A stretch of 64,000 nucleotides of DNA from Tahibacter soli. GTDB taxonomy: Bacteria > Pseudomonadota > Gammaproteobacteria > Xanthomonadales > Rhodanobacteraceae. A program made the translations under genes and the position numbers. The notes under the pieces were generated by a model. The model saw only the letters and a program-made list of their open reading frames with translations. It was not told the DNA's origin and did no database searches. Positions 43,410 to 53,181 of this stretch are shown in pieces; within the stretch, counting starts at the first letter, position 1, and every line of letters starts with the position of its first letter. The stretch is taken from positions 1-64,000 of the forward strand of contig NZ_JAOVZO020000003.1 in the NCBI RefSeq assembly GCF_025717065.2, given 5' to 3'.

Positions 43410-45449
43410 TCACCAGATATCGACGCGGTCGGCGGCCGGCCGCACCATCGCGTCGCCGGCCTTGCACGAGAACGCGGCGGCGAACGCCGGCAGGTTCGCG
43501 AGCGGGCCGAGCACACGCCACTTGGCGGGCGCGTGTTCGTTCGACTGCACCTGCACGCGCAGCGCCGCGTCGCGCTGCGCGCCGCGCCACGACTGCGCGA
43601 ACGCTAGAAAGAAACGCTGCTCGGGCGTCAGCCCGTCGATCTTTTCGGCGGGCTTGCCGGCGCGCGCGATCTGCCACGCGTCCCACGCGACCTGCAGGCC
43701 ACCGAAGTCGGCGATGTTCTCGCCGAGCGTGAGCTCGCCGTTGATGTGCAGATCGTCGATCGGCGCGAACGCGTCGAACTGCTTGACGAGCTTGGCGGTA
43801 CGCTCCTCGAACTGCTTGCGGTCGTCGTCGCTCCACCAGTCGGCGAGCGCGCCCTTCGCGTCGAAGCGGCTGCCCTGGTCGTCGAAACCGTGCAGCAGCT
43901 CGTGGCCGATCACCGCGCCGATCGCGCCGTAGTTGACCGCGTCGTCCATCTTCTCGTCGAAATACGGCGGCAACAGCTGCGCGGCGGGGAATACGATTTC
44001 ATTTTGCAGCGGATTGAAATACGCGTTGACGGTCTGCGGCGACATGCCCCATTCGGCGCGGTCGACCGGCTTGCCGATCTTGTCGATCTGGCGCCGGCCT
44101 TCGAACGCGGTGGCGGCGGCGACGTTCGCGTAGTAGTTGCCGCGGGAGACCTTGAGGCCCGAGTAGTCGCGCCACGAATCGGGATAGCCGATCTTCGCGA
44201 CGAGGCCGTCGAGCTTGGCGTAGGCGGCCTTTTTCGTCGCCGGGCTCATCCAGTCGAGCTTGTCGATGCGCACGCGCAGCGCTTTTTTCAGGTTTTCCAC
44301 GAGTTGCACGGCGCCGGCCTTCGCGGCCGGGGGGAACGCGCGGGCGACGTAGACTTCGCCGACCGCTTCGCCGAGCGCCGCGTTCGTCGCGTCGAGCGCG
44401 CGCTTCCAGCGCAGCTTGATTTCCTGCGAGCCGTACAGGTGCTTGCCGCGGAATCCGAAGTTCGCGTCGACGAATGCCTTGGACAGCATCGGCGCCGCGT
44501 GGTCGACGAGATGGAAGACGAAGTACGCGCGCCAGGTTTCGACCGGCACGTCGGCGATCGCCGCGTCCATCTCCCGGAAGAACGCGACCGGCGCGAGCGA
44601 GAACGTGTCGACGTCGGTGCGGCCCAGCGCGTTGAAGAAGCCGCTCCAGGAAAAATGCGGCGTTTTCGCATCGGCCGCCTTCAGCGTCGTCTTGTCGTAC
44701 AGCTTGTCCGGATCGCGCAGCGCGACGGGATCGAGCGACGCCTTGGCGAGCCGCGTTTCGAGCGCGACGACCGCGTCGGCCTGCCGGTTCGCGTCGGCGC
44801 TGCCGGCGAGCACGAGCAGCTGCGCGACATAGGCGCGATAGAAGCCGAGCAGGTCTTTCGATTTGGCGTCGTCGCGCAGGTAGTAGTCGCGATCGGGCAG
44901 GCCGAGGCCGCCCTGGACCGCGTAGGCGATCGCGGTCCCCGGGTTCTTCATGTCCGAATCGACGAACAGGTCGAACAGCGCGAGATCGCCGCGCGCGTGG
45001 CTCTCGCGCACGAAGGCGGCGACGTCGGCGGGCGTCTTGAGCGCCGCGATGCGCGCCAGCTCGGGTTCGATCGGTGTACGGCCGGCTTTTTCCGCGCCGG
45101 CTTCGTCGAGCGCGGTCGCGTAGAAATCGCCGATTTTCTGCGTATTGCTGCCCGCGGGTTCGGGCTTCGTCGCCGCCGCGTCGAGCACGCCGCGCAGCAT
45201 TTTTTCATTGCGTTCGCGCAGCTCGTCGTCGAGGCTCCAGCCGCCGTATTCGGGCGGAATGGGATTGCCCTTGAGCCAGCCGCCGTTCGCATACTGGAAA
45301 AAGTCGCGACAGGCGGGCGTCGCCGGATCGAAATTCGCGGCGTCGAGACCGCGTTCGTTGGCGCAGGCCATGCCGGCGAACGCGCAGCCGAACGCGAGCG
45401 CGGCGGCGCGCGCGCGAAGGGAACGACGGGCTGGAAGCGGTTGACGCAT
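43410..45449 (-). CDS. pepO: M13-family zinc metallopeptidase, paralogue
   Basis: A 679-residue neprilysin-like peptidase, paralogous to the next gene downstream. The signal peptide is RARAAALAFGCAFAGMACA. Zinc ligands are HELLH near 512 (VIGHELLHGFDDQGS) and Glu in GENIADFGG. The QTVNAYFNP substrate motif and the N-terminal PACRDFFQYANGGWLKGN pattern are conserved. It lies first in the pair. All catalytic residues of M13 are retained, so both copies should be active. Confidence 0.95.
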   Translation of the reverse strand: MRQPLPARRSLRARAAALAFGCAFAGMACANERGLDAANFDPATPACRDFFQYANGGWLKGNPIPPEYGGWSLDDELRERNEKMLRGVLDAAATKPEPAGSNTQKIGDFYATALDEAGAEKAGRTPIEPELARIAALKTPADVAAFVRESHARGDLALFDLFVDSDMKNPGTAIAYAVQGGLGLPDRDYYLRDDAKSKDLLGFYRAYVAQLLVLAGSADANRQADAVVALETRLAKASLDPVALRDPDKLYDKTTLKAADAKTPHFSWSGFFNALGRTDVDTFSLAPVAFFREMDAAIADVPVETWRAYFVFHLVDHAAPMLSKAFVDANFGFRGKHLYGSQEIKLRWKRALDATNAALGEAVGEVYVARAFPPAAKAGAVQLVENLKKALRVRIDKLDWMSPATKKAAYAKLDGLVAKIGYPDSWRDYSGLKVSRGNYYANVAAATAFEGRRQIDKIGKPVDRAEWGMSPQTVNAYFNPLQNEIVFPAAQLLPPYFDEKMDDAVNYGAIGAVIGHELLHGFDDQGSRFDAKGALADWWSDDDRKQFEERTAKLVKQFDAFAPIDDLHINGELTLGENIADFGGLQVAWDAWQIARAGKPAEKIDGLTPEQRFFLAFAQSWRGAQRDAALRVQVQSNEHAPAKWRVLGPLANLPAFAAAFSCKAGDAMVRPAADRVDIW

Positions 45450-45584
45450 GAGCGGGGCGCAGGGTAAGGACTGGACCGCCGATCATACAGTGTCGAAGGT
45501 TGGGGCTAGCCCCGGGGCGCGCGCAGGCGCAGTTCCGGCGGGTTGCCAGGGCGCATAATCGGCAAAATCACATCGGGAGCGAAC

Positions 45585-46970
45585 ATGCGCGTACGGTTTT
45601 GCGGCGCCAACGGCGAGGTCACGGGTTCGAGCCATCTCGTCGCGATCGACGACAAACTCGTGCTGCTCGACTGCGGCATGATCCAGGGCGACGAGGAAAC
45701 CGAAGCGCGCAACGCCGATCCGTTTCCGTTCGATCCCGCGCGCATCGACGCGCTGGTGCTCAGCCACGCGCATATCGACCACGTCGGCCGCGTGCCGTTG
45801 CTCGTCAAGCGCGGTTTCACGGGCCCGATCTGGGCGCAGGCCGCGACCGCCGATCTCACGCGCATCATGCTCGAGGATTCCGCCTCGATCGCCGAGAGCG
45901 ACACGCTGCGCGAGAACCGCCGGCGTGCGCAGCAGGGGCAGAAGCCGCTCGATCCGCTGTACACGCGCGAAGACGCGAAGGCCGCGCTGCGCAACGTGCG
46001 GCGACTCGACTACGGCGAGGCGAAGGAAATTCTGCCCGGCATCCACGTGCGCCTGCGCGACGCCGGCCACATCCTCGGCTCGGCCGCGGTGGAATTGTGG
46101 ACCGACGGCGAGGCGCCGCGCCGGCTCGTGTTCTCGGGCGACATCGGCCCGAAGGGCACGCCGATCCTGCGCGATCCCGAGCCGATCGCCGACGCCGACA
46201 TCGTGCTGATGGAATCGACCTACGGCAACCGCCTGCACCGCTCGCGCGGCGACACGGTCGACGAGCTGGGCCGCGTGTTCGGCGAGGCGTACCGGTCGGG
46301 CGGCAACATCGTGATTCCGGCGTTCGCGGTGGGTCGCACGCAGGAACTCCTGTACTGGATGGCCGAGAACTACGAGGACTGGGGCGTCGATCGTTTCCGC
46401 ATCTATCTCGACAGCCCGATGGCCGGCAAGGTGCTGTCGGTCTATGAAAAACACGACGATATTTTCGACGACGAAGCCAGGCGATTGTGGGCGAGCCGGC
46501 ACCAGCCGCTGCGGCTGCCGAATCTGCGCGTGACCGAGTCGGTCGACGAATCGCAGGCGCTCAACCGCGAAGAAGGCGGCGCGGTGATCATCGCGGGTTC
46601 CGGCATGTGCAACGGCGGACGCATCCGCCATCACCTGCGCCACAACCTCGGCCGCGAGAACGCGCATATCGTGTTCGCCGGCTACCAGGCGCACGGCACG
46701 CTCGGGCGGCTCCTCGTCGACGGCGTGCACGACGTGCGGCTGTTCGGCGAACGCATCGAGGTGCGCGCGCAGCGGCACACGATCGGCGGCCTGTCGGCGC
46801 ATGCCGACCAGGCCGGACTGATGGAATGGTACGGACATTTCACGAGCCGTCCGCCGGTATACCTCGTGCACGGCGAAGACGAGGCGCGCCGCGCGCTCGC
46901 CGGCAAATTGCGCGAGAAGTACGGCGCCCGAGCCGAACTCAGTCGTCCCGGCGGCATCGTCGAGGTCTGA
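45585..46970 (+). CDS. MBL-fold/beta-CASP RNA-processing exonuclease
   Basis: A 461-residue protein of the metallo-beta-lactamase beta-CASP family. The start MRVRFCGANGEVTG follows a GGGAG ribosome-binding site. The metal-binding HxHxDH is in SHAHIDHVG near 61, with more ligands in DAGHILGSA and SGDIGP. The beta-CASP part has STYGNRLH, AFAVGRTQELLY and IIAGSGMCNGGRIRHHL, and the late His is in GLSAHADQ. This is the RNA-cleaving CPSF73-like bacterial group. No membrane or signal segment. It is divergent from the peptidase pair. Confidence 0.93.
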   Translation: MRVRFCGANGEVTGSSHLVAIDDKLVLLDCGMIQGDEETEARNADPFPFDPARIDALVLSHAHIDHVGRVPLLVKRGFTGPIWAQAATADLTRIMLEDSASIAESDTLRENRRRAQQGQKPLDPLYTREDAKAALRNVRRLDYGEAKEILPGIHVRLRDAGHILGSAAVELWTDGEAPRRLVFSGDIGPKGTPILRDPEPIADADIVLMESTYGNRLHRSRGDTVDELGRVFGEAYRSGGNIVIPAFAVGRTQELLYWMAENYEDWGVDRFRIYLDSPMAGKVLSVYEKHDDIFDDEARRLWASRHQPLRLPNLRVTESVDESQALNREEGGAVIIAGSGMCNGGRIRHHLRHNLGRENAHIVFAGYQAHGTLGRLLVDGVHDVRLFGERIEVRAQRHTIGGLSAHADQAGLMEWYGHFTSRPPVYLVHGEDEARRALAGKLREKYGARAELSRPGGIVEV

Positions 46971-47289
46971 TCCGTCGCGCGCGGCGTGATCGTTTCCGCC
47001 GCGCGATCGCGCTTCTCCCGTCAGGGGCCGCAGCGATGCGGCAGGCGGGCGCGCGCCTGTCGAATCGTGCCGCGGCACGGCATGGACGGCATCGCCGGCC
47101 GGGAGTAAGGTTTCCAGCATGCGCTGCGGTACGGCGGGGGTCGGCTGCAGCGCGGGGAGTCCTTGAACGACAAGGTGTCGCTGCATGACGAACCGGACCG
47201 CAGAGCGGTCCGGCGGGCGCCGGTGGTCGTCCCGATCGCCGGCGAGGGGCTGGCGTGGTTCCGCCGCTGCGCGGAGCAGGGGGGTTACC
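46971..47289. other. Intergenic leader, no gene seen
   Basis: About 320 bases between the nuclease and the giant surface protein. Frames here are short and Arg-rich. The right end holds a G-rich run (GGAGCAGGGGGGTTACC) just before the GTG start, a plausible ribosome-binding site. No hairpin stands out. Confidence 0.5.
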
Positions 47290-50200
47290 GTGAAAAATCG
47301 TTCGGGTGCCGTTCGTCGCGGGCTGGGCCTGCTGTCGTTCGCCGGCGTGCTGCTGATCGGGGGAGTTTCGCAGGCGCGTACCGTTCCGGCCGCGAAAGCC
47401 GAGCCGGTGCCGACGCTGCTGTCGATCGACGCGCCGCGCAACGGCAAGGATCCGGCGCCGCCGGTCGAATCGCTGCCGCGCTCGCCGTCGAACCCGACGG
47501 CGCAAAGCCCCGTTGTACGACCGTCGTTCAATATCGATCCGTCGCTCAACGCCGAGGTCGAGCCGAACGGCACGCCGGCCACCGCGACACCGCTGCCGCT
47601 GACGAACGGCGCGACACATATCGTCGGCAACATCTATCCGAACGGCGATCTCGACTTCTACAGCTTCACCGCCGCCGCGGGCGACCGCGTCTAGGCGGCG
47701 CTGCAGACTTCGGCGTCGGGCAGCGCGTCGAACGACAGCGTGCTCGAACTGTACGCGAGCGACGGCACGACGATTCTCGAAGGCGACGAGGACGACGGCT
47801 CGTTCGGCACGCTGTCGTCGTCGATCGCCGGCACGACGCTTGCGACGGCCGGCACGTACTACCTGCGCGTCAAGCACAATTCGGCGACGGCGCAGCTGCG
47901 GCCGTATCACCTGTACTTCCAGTTGCGCAGCGGCACGCCGACGCCCGAAACCGAACCGAACGACACGGCGCCGGGCCAGGCGCTGCCGGTCGGCGGCTGG
48001 GTCGACGGCAGCGTTGCGAGCGCAACCGACGTCGACTTCTATTCGATCACGCTCAACGCCGGCGACACGGTGTTCCTGAGTCTCGACCAGGATCCCGAGC
48101 GCAACGGCGATTCGAACCTGCGCCTGGGCCTGGGCGTGTTCGACACGCTGGTGCTGCTCGTCAACGACAGCGGCGCCGGCTTCGCGCCGTATACCGCGCC
48201 GGACTCCGAAGCGTATTTCATGACCGTCAAGGACGCCGGCACGTATTCGATCTACGTCGATACGTCCGCCGCGGCGACGTTCGGCACGTATCACCTCTCC
48301 GCTACCGTGTTCCCGCGCGTGACGACCGGCGTCAACTGCACCACCTACACGTCGACGAACGTGCCGGTCGCGGTGCCCGATGTCGGTTCGGTCACGTCGA
48401 CGCTGACCGTGCCCGGCAACCCGCGCATCGCCGACATCAACGTCGCGATCCAGGGCAACCACACGTTCATGGCCGACTACGACGTGCACCTGATTTCGCC
48501 GGCGGGCAACGACGTGGGCCTGTTCACCGACGTGTTCAACCAGACGACCGGGGGCCGGTCGCTGCTCGATATCGTGATCGACGACGAAGCGGCGATTCCG
48601 CCCGCCTTCCAGGTGTCGGCCGGCATGCGCGTGCAGCCCGAATTCAACTACCGTCTCGCCTGGTTCGACGGTGAGAACGCCGGCGGCACGTGGACGCTGC
48701 AGGTGCGCGACGACGTCGCGGTGGACACCGGCAGCATCACCGGCTGGAGCATCGAGATCTGCGAGGCGCCGCCGCCGCCGGCGTGCGCGCCGGGCTTCGT
48801 GCCGCAGACGGTGTACTCGACCGATTTCGAATCGGGCGCCGCGGGTTTCACGCACAGCGGCACGGCCGACGAATGGGAGCTCGGCCTGCCGGCGACCGTC
48901 GCGACCGCGACGGCGAATCCCGTCGCCGCGTTCAACACCTGCGCGAGCGGCACGAACTGCTGGAAGACCGATCTCGACAACACCTACAACGCGTCGAGCA
49001 GCCAGGATCTGTTGTCGGCACCGATCAACCTCGCGGGGCTGTCGCCGCCGGTCGTCGTGAGCTGGGCGCATCGGTACCAGATGGATACGGCGACCAACGA
49101 CCATTACAACGTGTCGATCCAGCAGGTCGGCCTGCCGGCCACGGCGATCCGCCTGTTCGAGCACCTCGACGCGGTGATGACCGACGCCGTCGGCAATCCG
49201 GTCGTGCAGGTGCCGGCCAGCGCCGGCTGGGGGGTAGTGGACAAGCGCGCCGACACGATGGCAGGAAACAATGTGGAATTGTTGTTCCACCTCGACAGCG
49301 GCACCGGCGCGACGAACTTCGGCGGCGCGGCGATTGACGATGTGACGGTTACCGCGTGCCGCGCGGCGACGGCAGACCTCTCGATCACGAAGACCGACGG
49401 CGTGACGACCGCGACGCCGGGCGGCAGCGTGACCTACACGATCACGGCGTCGAACGCCGGCACCGACGCGGTGACCGGCGCAACGGTCGCCGATTCGTTC
49501 CCGGCCTCGCTCACGTGCACCTGGACGTGCGTCGGCGCGGGCGGCGGCACGTGCACGGCGGCGGGCTCGGGCAACATCAACGACGCGACGAACCTGCCGG
49601 TCGGCGGCAGCGTCACGTATACGGCCACCTGCGCCGTCAACGCGAGCGCGACCGGCACGCTGTCGAACACCGCGACGGTGTCGTCGGCGATCAGCGATCC
49701 GAATCCGGCGAACAACTCGGCGACCGATACCGACACGCTGACGCCGAACGCCGACCTCGCGATCACGAAGACCGACGGCGTGACGACCGCGACGCCCGGC
49801 GGCAGCGTGACCTACACGATCACCGCGTCGAACGCCGGCCCGAGCAACGCGCCGGGTTCGACGATCGCCGATACGTTCCCCGCGTCGCTCACGTGCACCT
49901 GGACGTGCGTCGGCGCCGGCGGCGGCACGTGCACGGCCGCGGGCAGCGGCAATATCGGCGACACGGCGAATCTGCCGGCGGGCGGCAGCGTCACGTATAC
50001 CGTGTCGTGCGCTGTCAGCGCGGCCGCGAGCGGCACGCTCTCCAACACCGCGACCGTCGCGGCGCCGGCCGGCGTCACCGATCCGAATCCGGCGAACAAC
50101 TCGGCGACCGACACCGACACGGTGACGCCGAGCGCCGATCTTTCCATCACGAAGACCGACGGCGTCGCGAGCGTGACGGCGGGCGGTTCGACGACGTACA

Positions 50201-52203
50201 CGATCGTCGCGGCGAACGCGGGACCGAGCAACGCGACCGGCGCAACGGTCGCCGATACGTTCCCGGCGTCGCTCACGTGCGCGTGGACGTGCGTGGGCGC
50301 CGGCGGCGGCACCTGCACGGCATCCGGCAGCGGCAATATCGGCGACACCGTGAACCTGCCGGCCGGCGGCTCGACGACGTATACCGCGACCTGCGCGGTG
50401 GCGCTCGCGGCGACCGGCACGCTTTCCAATACCGCGACCGTCGCGGCGCCGGCCGGCGTGACCGATCCGAACCCGGCGAACAACGCGGCGACCGACACCG
50501 ACACGATCAACGCGGCCGGCGCGAACGTCGCCGGCACGAAGACCGTCGCCGGCACGTTCACGCCGGGCGCGTCGGTCACGTACACGGTGACGCTGACGAA
50601 CAGCGGCGGGCCGCAGGGCGACAACCCGGGCAACGAGTTCACCGACGTGCTGCCGGCGAGCCTCACGCTGGTGTCGGCCTCCGCGTCGAGCGGCACTGCG
50701 GTGGCGAGCGTCGGTACGAATACGGTGACGTGGAACGGCCCGATCCCGATCGCCGGCAGTGTCACGATCACGATCAACGCGACGATCTCGCCGTCGGCCA
50801 CCGGCACGATTGCCAACCAGGGTTCGATCTCGTACGACGGCGATGGCAACGGCACGAACGACGCGACGCGCACGACCGACGATCCCGCCGTGGGCGGCGC
50901 GGCCGATCCGACGCAGTTCACGGTCGGCGGCGCGGTGTCCGACCTGTCGATCACGAAGACCGACGGCGTGGCGAGCGCGACGCCGGGCGGCTCGACGACT
51001 TACACGATCGTGGCGTCGAACGCGGGGCCGAGCAACGCGACCGGCGCGACGGTGACCGACACCTTCCCGGCCGCGCTCACGTGCACGTGGACGTGCGCCG
51101 GCGCCGGCGGCGGCACGTGCGCGGCGTCGGGCAGCGGCAACATCGGCGACACGGTGAACATCCCGGACGGCGGCAGCGTCACCTACACGGCGACGTGCGC
51201 GATCGGCGCGTCGGCGAGCGGCAGCCTCGCGAATACCGCGAGCGTTGCGGTGCCCGTCGGCACGAACGATCCGGATCCCGCGAACAACAGCGCGACCGAC
51301 ACCGACACGCTCGCCGCGAGCGCCGACATCGCCGTCACCAAGACGAACGGCGGTACGACGTCGACCGCGGGCGGCACGACGGCGTACACGGTCGTCGTCT
51401 CGAACGCGGGTCCCAGCGACGCCGCCGGCGTGACCGTGAACGACACGCTGCCGGCCGCGCTCACCTGCACGTGGACGTGTGCCGGCACCGCCGGCGGTAC
51501 ATGCACGGCGTCCGGTTCGGGCAGCATCGCCGACACGGCGAACCTGCCGGGCGGCGCGAGCGTGACGTATGCGCTGGCGTGCAGCATCAGCGCTTCGGCG
51601 ACGGGCAGCCTCGTCAACACCGCGAGCGCCGCGGCGCCGGCCGGCACGGCCGATCCGACGCCGGGCAACGACAGCGCGACCGACACCGACGCGCTCGGCG
51701 CGAGCGCCGACCTTGCGGTCACGAAGACGGACGGCGTCACGACGGTGCTGGCCGGCGGCGTGCTGACGTACACGATCGCGGCGACGAACGCGACGGGTCC
51801 GAGCGCGGCGATCGGCGCGACGGTCAACGACACGCTGCCCGCCGAATGCGCGGCCCCGACATGGGCGTGCGCGGCGACCGGCGGCGCGGTCTGTCCGGCA
51901 TCCGGCAGCGGCTCGATCGCGGCGAGCGTCGACCTGCCGGCCGGCGGCGCGGCGACGTTCACCGTGACGTGCCCCGTCTCGGTCGCCGCGGCGATCGGCA
52001 CGGTGATCACGAACACCGCGACGATCGCGGCGCCGGCCGGTCTCACCGACCCGACGCCGGGCAACGACAGCGCGACCGACACGACCACGGTCGCGGCGCG
52101 CGAGATCGCCGTGCCGGTGCCGGCGCTCGGCATCTGGGCGCTGCTGCTCGCCGCGCTCGGCCTCGTCGCGCTCGCGCGGCGCGGTGTGCGGCGGACCGAC
52201 TGA
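47290..52203 (+). pseudogene. Giant PPC / P-domain / DUF11 surface protein interrupted by an amber codon
   Basis: From a GTG start (MKNRSGAVRRGLGLLSFAGV) a signal peptide leads into a first PPC domain (VEPNGTPATATPLPL, DLDFYSFTAAAGDRV). The frame then meets TAG at 47692-47694 and continues in phase with AALQTSASGSASNDSVLELY, completing that PPC domain. A TAC-to-TAG change is the simplest reading. Downstream, in order: a second PPC domain, a proprotein-convertase P domain (about 345-490), a jelly-roll-like domain (about 495-695), seven DUF11 repeats (ADLSITKTDGVTTATPGGS type) and an IPTL-CTERM-like anchor from 1607 (VPVPALGIWALLLAALG, then ARR). About 1637 residues in all. Broken, read through, or a base error. 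A functional version would be a surface adhesin. Confidence 0.85.
49378..52080 (+). repeat. Seven DUF11 repeats
   Basis: Seven in-frame units, most about 125 codons, each starting ADLSITKTDGV or a variant and carrying SLTCTWTCVGAGGGTC, SGNIGDT and DPNPANNSATDTDT. The fourth unit (NVAGTKTVAGTFTPGASVTY) is diverged and lacks the Cys cluster. DUF11 modules form stalk-like Ig folds on surface proteins. Confidence 0.88.
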
Positions 52204-52335
52204 CGTCGCGCGCGGCGGCGGGCCTGCCCGCCGCCGCGCGATCCGTCGAGGAAACGGCGCGGGTTTCAACACCCGCGCCGGCGACGGCGCGAAGCGTCAT
52301 TTGGCCCGCGCGCGGCCGTTCGCTAGATTCGGGGC

Positions 52336-53082
52336 ATGTCCCGCCTTCTCGTCTTCCAGCACGTCGCCGCCGAACCGCTCGGCACGCTCGACCGCCTGAT
52401 CCGGCGGCGCGGCCATCGCATCAAGTTCGTCAACTTCGAGCGCCATCCCGACGCCGAGCCTTGCCTCGACCGCTATCGCGGCCTCGTCGTGCTCGGCGGT
52501 CCGATGAACGTCGACGAGCAGGATCGCAGGCCGCACCTGACGACCGAACTGCGCGCGATCGAAACCGCGCTACGCCAGGACAAGCCGGTGCTCGGCATCT
52601 GCCTCGGCGCGCAGTTGCTCGCGCACGTGCTCGGCGCGCCGGTCACGCGCCACCGCCAGCCGGAGATCGGCTGGTACGACGTCGCCGCGACCGACGCTGG
52701 CAGGGGCGACCCGGTGCTCGGCGCGATCGGCGCGGCGCGGCCGATCTTTCAATGGCACAGCTACACGTTCGAGCTGCCGCGCGACGCGCAGCACCTCGCG
52801 CGCAGCGGCACCTGCGAGAACCAGGCGTTCCGCTACGGCCGCGCGGCCTACGGCTTCCAGTTTCATCTCGAGGCCGACCGCGCGCTGATCGAACGCTGGC
52901 TCGGCATCGAGCGCTACCGCGACGAACTCGCCGCGGCGAACCTGCCGCAGGACGCGCAGACGATCCGCGAACGCACCGCGCTCGAGATCGACGCCATGCA
53001 GGCGACGGCCGAAGCCGTGTTCAATCCGTTTCTCGATCTCGTCGGCCGTCCGGCCCGCCGCATCACGCTCGGTTCGCGTTGA
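52336..53082 (+). CDS. Class I glutamine amidotransferase, GMP-synthase-like
   Basis: A 248-residue stand-alone glutamine amidotransferase. The oxyanion strand is LVVLGGPMNVDEQD. The nucleophile Cys is in LGICLGAQLLA and the His/Glu pair in FQFHLEAD. This is the GATase1 domain without a synthase partner, the group annotated as 'GMP synthase-like amidotransferase'. The C-terminal 50 residues (LPQDAQTIRERTALEIDAMQ) are helical. It could cleave gamma-glutamyl compounds. It is followed by an amine oxidase after 99 bases, same strand. Confidence 0.9.
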   Translation: MSRLLVFQHVAAEPLGTLDRLIRRRGHRIKFVNFERHPDAEPCLDRYRGLVVLGGPMNVDEQDRRPHLTTELRAIETALRQDKPVLGICLGAQLLAHVLGAPVTRHRQPEIGWYDVAATDAGRGDPVLGAIGAARPIFQWHSYTFELPRDAQHLARSGTCENQAFRYGRAAYGFQFHLEADRALIERWLGIERYRDELAAANLPQDAQTIRERTALEIDAMQATAEAVFNPFLDLVGRPARRITLGSR

Positions 53083-53181
53083 TCGCCCGTCGGCGTTTAC
53101 TTCCCCGTTCGGCATCCGTACGGTGCCGTTCGTGTACCTTGCAACGAATCCACGTTGCGGTGGACCGTCAGGGAGGAACCG

